The translations under genes were made by a program, and so were the position numbers. Shown piece after piece: positions 58,381 through 64,000 of a stretch of 64,000 nucleotides of DNA. The notes below the pieces were generated by a model. That model had not been told where the DNA came from and did not search any database. It saw only the letters and a list, made by a program, of their open reading frames with translations. Location of the stretch: contig NZ_JARXIA010000003.1 of the NCBI RefSeq assembly GCF_031127875.1, forward strand, positions 124,001-188,000. Direction: 5' to 3'. This stretch comes from Pelagicoccus sp. SDUM812005. GTDB taxonomy: Bacteria > Verrucomicrobiota > Verrucomicrobiia > Opitutales > Opitutaceae. The stretch's first letter is position 1. Every line of letters starts with the position of its first letter.

Positions 58381-58381
<1 letters not shown>
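56168..58381 (+). CDS. rloC: RloC-like zinc-hook AAA ATPase, candidate anticodon nuclease
   Basis: The 737-residue AAA_13 protein has Walker A WNYSGKT (37-43), two coiled-coil arms with a central C268-x-x-C271 zinc hook, the ABC signature KLSDGEK (501-507), Walker B VYVDDP (531-536) and the switch His567. In the C-terminal third, Arg650-x3-Glu654 is followed by His685, close to the Arg-x3-Glu...His spacing reported for PrrC/RloC anticodon nucleases. RloC is named for its link to type I restriction loci. Here it sits between hsdS and hsdR and ends in TAATG with hsdR. A simpler ATPase without RNase activity cannot be excluded. Confidence 0.82.
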
Positions 58382-61626
<3,245 letters not shown>

Positions 61627-61632
61627 CTAGCC

Positions 61633-63231
61633 ATGAGTGATCCAGCAAAAATAAAACAGCTCTTCGATCCTAAACTAAGCAAGCGACTTTCGGAAGATGA
61701 GTTGCTGCTTGGATTGGTGGACTATGGTTTGTTTTGTGAAAAGTTGCCTGATTGCTTTTCGTCTGAAGGCCTATTGGGCTCTCTAGAATCTGATGAATTA
61801 GAAGTGTTGGATACTACCAACGCAAATGAACTTAAATCGCGACTCGATAATCGTGTCCACGATTTCATACCGTTTCAGGCTATTCGGGATATCAACATCC
61901 CAAGGCACATGGGGATTCCGCACCCCGAAAGCCATGTTGTTCAAGCTTTGGCTATTAAGAAACATTGGGATCTACTTTGTGAGCACTTTGAAAAGCCGTG
62001 GCCAAAAAAGAGCCGAATCTATGTCCGTCGCGTTGGTCAAGGACGTATATTCAAGATGAACTACAAGGGTTGGGATCAAGATGAAAACGAAGAGACTGAC
62101 CTCAGAAACGAAAGTGGCGCCTTGTTCAAAGTGAAGGCCGACGTCTCATCGTGTTTTCCGAGTATTTACACTCACTCCATTCCTTGGGCACTTCACGGAA
62201 AGAAAATGGGTAAAAGTTGCCGTAGCCTAAAACTCGCTGGGAATTTGATTGATGCTTGTACTCGAAACACACGAGACAAGCAGACCAATGGCATAGCCAT
62301 AGGGCCACATTCATCGAATATCATATCGGAGATCGTTTTGACGAAGGTGGACGATGAACTCGTGAAAGGGGGATACTCGAGGTTCACCCGACACATCGAT
62401 GATTATGAATTCTTCGCAGATTCATTAGAGGACGCAGAGGGATTTCTTCGTTTATTGGCTTTCCGATTAAGAGACTTCGAGCTCAATCTAAACGAGCGGA
62501 AAACTTCAACTCTTCCATTACCACTACCGTCTAATGAAGGTTGGCTTAATAAGCTCAAGGCATTTCAGTTTCCGAGTAAAAAGGAGATCGGATTTGATTC
62601 TGTTCGAAATTTTTTGGATCTAGCGGTCGATGAAGCGAATCGTGTGGGTAGCTCAGCTCCGTTGAACTATGCATTTCGGTGCATGCCGGTAAATCTGAGC
62701 ACTCGAGCTAAACGCCTTTTTACAATCAAATCCTGCAACTTAGCTCTGAGTTTTCCATATTTGGCTTCGTTTGTGGATGAATTAGTTTTTGCCCGCTTCT
62801 ATTCCAAAGAATTTAGGGTGTTGATAGCAGATTTCTCGACGAAATTAGCTAGGGTTAGCCTCGCCAAAGTCTACCCGCAGTGTGCTTCGATTAGTCTGTA
62901 TTTGGCGATTAAATACAATGTGAAGGTTAATATGGGGATCAATGAGCTCTCCGAAATAAGAACTCTTGAAGATTGCGTGACGAATACATTGCTTTATGAA
63001 TATGCCAAGACGCATCAGATTCCATCTCTCCTCCAGAAGTTGGAAAAAATGGCAAACGCACTGAAAAAGCAAAGTAGTGTAGTCCAAGATCGTCAGTGGC
63101 TTTTTGTCTATCACCTTTGGGATGAGAAGGTTCTGTCTGACCATGGGCAAAGGTTTCTCTCAAAGCTCAAGGCTATCGATTATAAGTTTTATCGCACTCC
63201 CACTCTCAGAAGGAACAAGGATGCGAGTTAG
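61633..63231 (+). CDS. Reverse transcriptase of the Abi/DRT (unknown group) type
   Basis: Residues 120-310 carry the RT palm: motif A Asp170 in KADVSSCFPSIYTHSIPW, motif B NGIAIGPHSSNIISEI, and motif C with Asp256-Asp257 in RHIDDYEFF, then LNLNERKTS (motif D/E region). The C-terminal 220 residues are helical, as in AbiA/AbiK and DRT proteins. No retron msr/msd stem, no maturase or HNH domain and no nitrilase fusion is seen. It starts 6 bp after hsdR, so it belongs to the same operon. Codons are more AT-rich than in hsdR, suggesting a separate origin. The exact RT group is not decidable by eye. Confidence 0.88.
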   Translation: MSDPAKIKQLFDPKLSKRLSEDELLLGLVDYGLFCEKLPDCFSSEGLLGSLESDELEVLDTTNANELKSRLDNRVHDFIPFQAIRDINIPRHMGIPHPESHVVQALAIKKHWDLLCEHFEKPWPKKSRIYVRRVGQGRIFKMNYKGWDQDENEETDLRNESGALFKVKADVSSCFPSIYTHSIPWALHGKKMGKSCRSLKLAGNLIDACTRNTRDKQTNGIAIGPHSSNIISEIVLTKVDDELVKGGYSRFTRHIDDYEFFADSLEDAEGFLRLLAFRLRDFELNLNERKTSTLPLPLPSNEGWLNKLKAFQFPSKKEIGFDSVRNFLDLAVDEANRVGSSAPLNYAFRCMPVNLSTRAKRLFTIKSCNLALSFPYLASFVDELVFARFYSKEFRVLIADFSTKLARVSLAKVYPQCASISLYLAIKYNVKVNMGINELSEIRTLEDCVTNTLLYEYAKTHQIPSLLQKLEKMANALKKQSSVVQDRQWLFVYHLWDEKVLSDHGQRFLSKLKAIDYKFYRTPTLRRNKDAS

Positions 63232-63283
63232 TTTTCGCTGACTGAAGCCTTCGATTTGTTGTTCGATAGAAGCTCTCTGAATT

Positions 63284-64000
63284 ATGAACGAAGATTCAAA
63301 ATTGGACTATTTCGCATTGAACGAACTAGTCGTAAATTGTCCTAACTTAACGAAGCTAGAAGAGGCGATTGGTGGTTTTAATATCTTTCAAGTATTGAAA
63401 TTTGAATACGGAGAGATTCGTCATTCGAACGTCCTTGCGTGGCTTTTGGATCCTGCTGAATCTCATGGCTTGGATGATTCGTTTCTCAAAAAGTGGTTAA
63501 TGAGAGTCCTGCATGAATCGCCCGTGCCTGAGCTATCTCCGATTGACATCGACGCGTGGACATTGCTTAACACTAGCGTCCGCCGAGAGTGGAAAAATAT
63601 CGATTTGTTGATCGAAATTGAGCTAGTGAATCGAGAAAAATGGGTTGTCTGCGTTGAGAACAAAGTGAACTCCACTCAGCACTCAAACCAGTTAGCTCGA
63701 TATCGAAAGGTCGTTGAGAGCCAGTTTGGCACTGATTCTAAGCTCTTGTTCTTGTTCCTGACCAAAAATCCAGAGGAGGCTGAAGATGACCGATTCATTC
63801 CCGCCTCCTACGATCAGGTTCACAAGGCATTGGATGGAGCTATTCGGGCTCGCGAAAGGTCGATTGGTAATGAGCCTGCAACACTGATTCGCAACTACCT
63901 CAAGCTGCTAGAAGAAAAGTTTATGAATGAATCTGAAATAGCCCGCATCGCGCAAAAGATCTATCAACAGCACAGACGCGCCTTGGACATCATCTTCGAG
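63284..64000 (+). CDS. PD-(D/E)XK nuclease superfamily protein (3' end outside window)
   Basis: 239 codons from ATG 63284 run off the right edge. The PDDEXK_4-type pattern is clear: RHSNVLAWLLDP (46-57), Asp107 in NIDLLIE, and Glu125-x-Lys127 in VVCVENKV, with Gln136 and Tyr140 (QLARY) after it. These proteins often sit in defence loci. It follows the reverse transcriptase by 52 bp on the same strand and shares its AT-rich codon use, so the two look like one unit. Whether it degrades DNA on RT activation is inference. The end of the gene is not seen. Confidence 0.85.
   Translation, partial: MNEDSKLDYFALNELVVNCPNLTKLEEAIGGFNIFQVLKFEYGEIRHSNVLAWLLDPAESHGLDDSFLKKWLMRVLHESPVPELSPIDIDAWTLLNTSVRREWKNIDLLIEIELVNREKWVVCVENKVNSTQHSNQLARYRKVVESQFGTDSKLLFLFLTKNPEEAEDDRFIPASYDQVHKALDGAIRARERSIGNEPATLIRNYLKLLEEKFMNESEIARIAQKIYQQHRRALDIIFE

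Noticed and set aside
61633-63231. Retron or group II intron origin of the reverse transcriptase
   Set aside because: Only 6 bp lie before the gene, so no msr/msd can be there. No maturase or HNH domain follows the palm. A coupled operon position does not fit an intron.

Overview
The window is high-GC chromosomal DNA with features typical of Verrucomicrobiota class Opitutae (a marine Puniceicoccales/Pelagicoccus-like relative is my best guess). Pointers are a periplasmic thioredoxin fused to a verrucomicrobial-style Ig domain, a pectinase fusion, a propeller-type hybrid histidine kinase, a DUF4266/DUF3570 pair and a DUF3516 helicase. No rRNA or marker gene fixes the genus, so the placement is inference.

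Region 1 (1-4242, minus strand) is a five-gene operon: RimB-like aspartic protease, RimK-type ATP-grasp ligase carrying an extra RCK_C/TrkA_C domain, AstE/AspA deacylase, PPK2 polyphosphate kinase, and a C39-like cysteine peptidase cut by the left edge. It looks like a module that makes, trims and remodels a peptide or amino-acid conjugate. Region 2 (4465-9562, minus) is an osmotic/Mg2+ operon: MscS channel, free MgtE-N/CBS protein, MgtE, glutamate dehydrogenase, and an unknown protein. Region 3 (9.7-28.3 kb) is mixed: a DUF486 remnant, a GNAT-nitrilase fusion whose catalytic Cys is Ser, a DUF4266-DUF3570-thioredoxin operon, a secreted lipase, a degenerate adenylate-forming enzyme, a Ski2-like helicase operon, an archaemetzincin behind a CopY/BlaI-type palindrome, a PCMT-family protein and a flavin monooxygenase.

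Region 4 (28.6-36.8 kb) has a Kv-type channel with a C-terminal zinc ribbon, a pfkB-tmk-holB operon, an ExbB-ExbD-TonB operon, a methyltransferase, an unknown exported protein and a periplasmic PrxQ. Region 5 (37.0-51.5 kb, plus strand) is rich in plant/algal polysaccharide genes: a PL10-CE12-CE8 three-enzyme pectinase, a carboxylesterase, a 1260-residue hybrid sensor kinase, and a GH55/pectate-lyase-3-like secreted protein. Between them lie a YkgJ-like protein, an OYE-family reductase, a glutaredoxin and a polytopic membrane protein.

Region 6 (51.6 kb to the right edge) is a mobile defence island directly behind tRNA-Ala(GGC). After a broken mobile-element gene comes one tightly packed operon: hsdM, hsdS, a RloC-like zinc-hook ATPase/anticodon nuclease, hsdR, a reverse transcriptase of the Abi/DRT type, and a PD-(D/E)XK nuclease cut by the right edge. 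The RT starts 6 bp after hsdR, and the nuclease follows 52 bp after the RT. The RT plus nuclease pair, wired into a type I restriction operon that also carries a tRNase, is the best candidate here for an undescribed system. hsdM and hsdR are C-rich on the plus strand, whereas the rest of the window is G-rich on that strand whichever way genes point, which supports a recent insertion.
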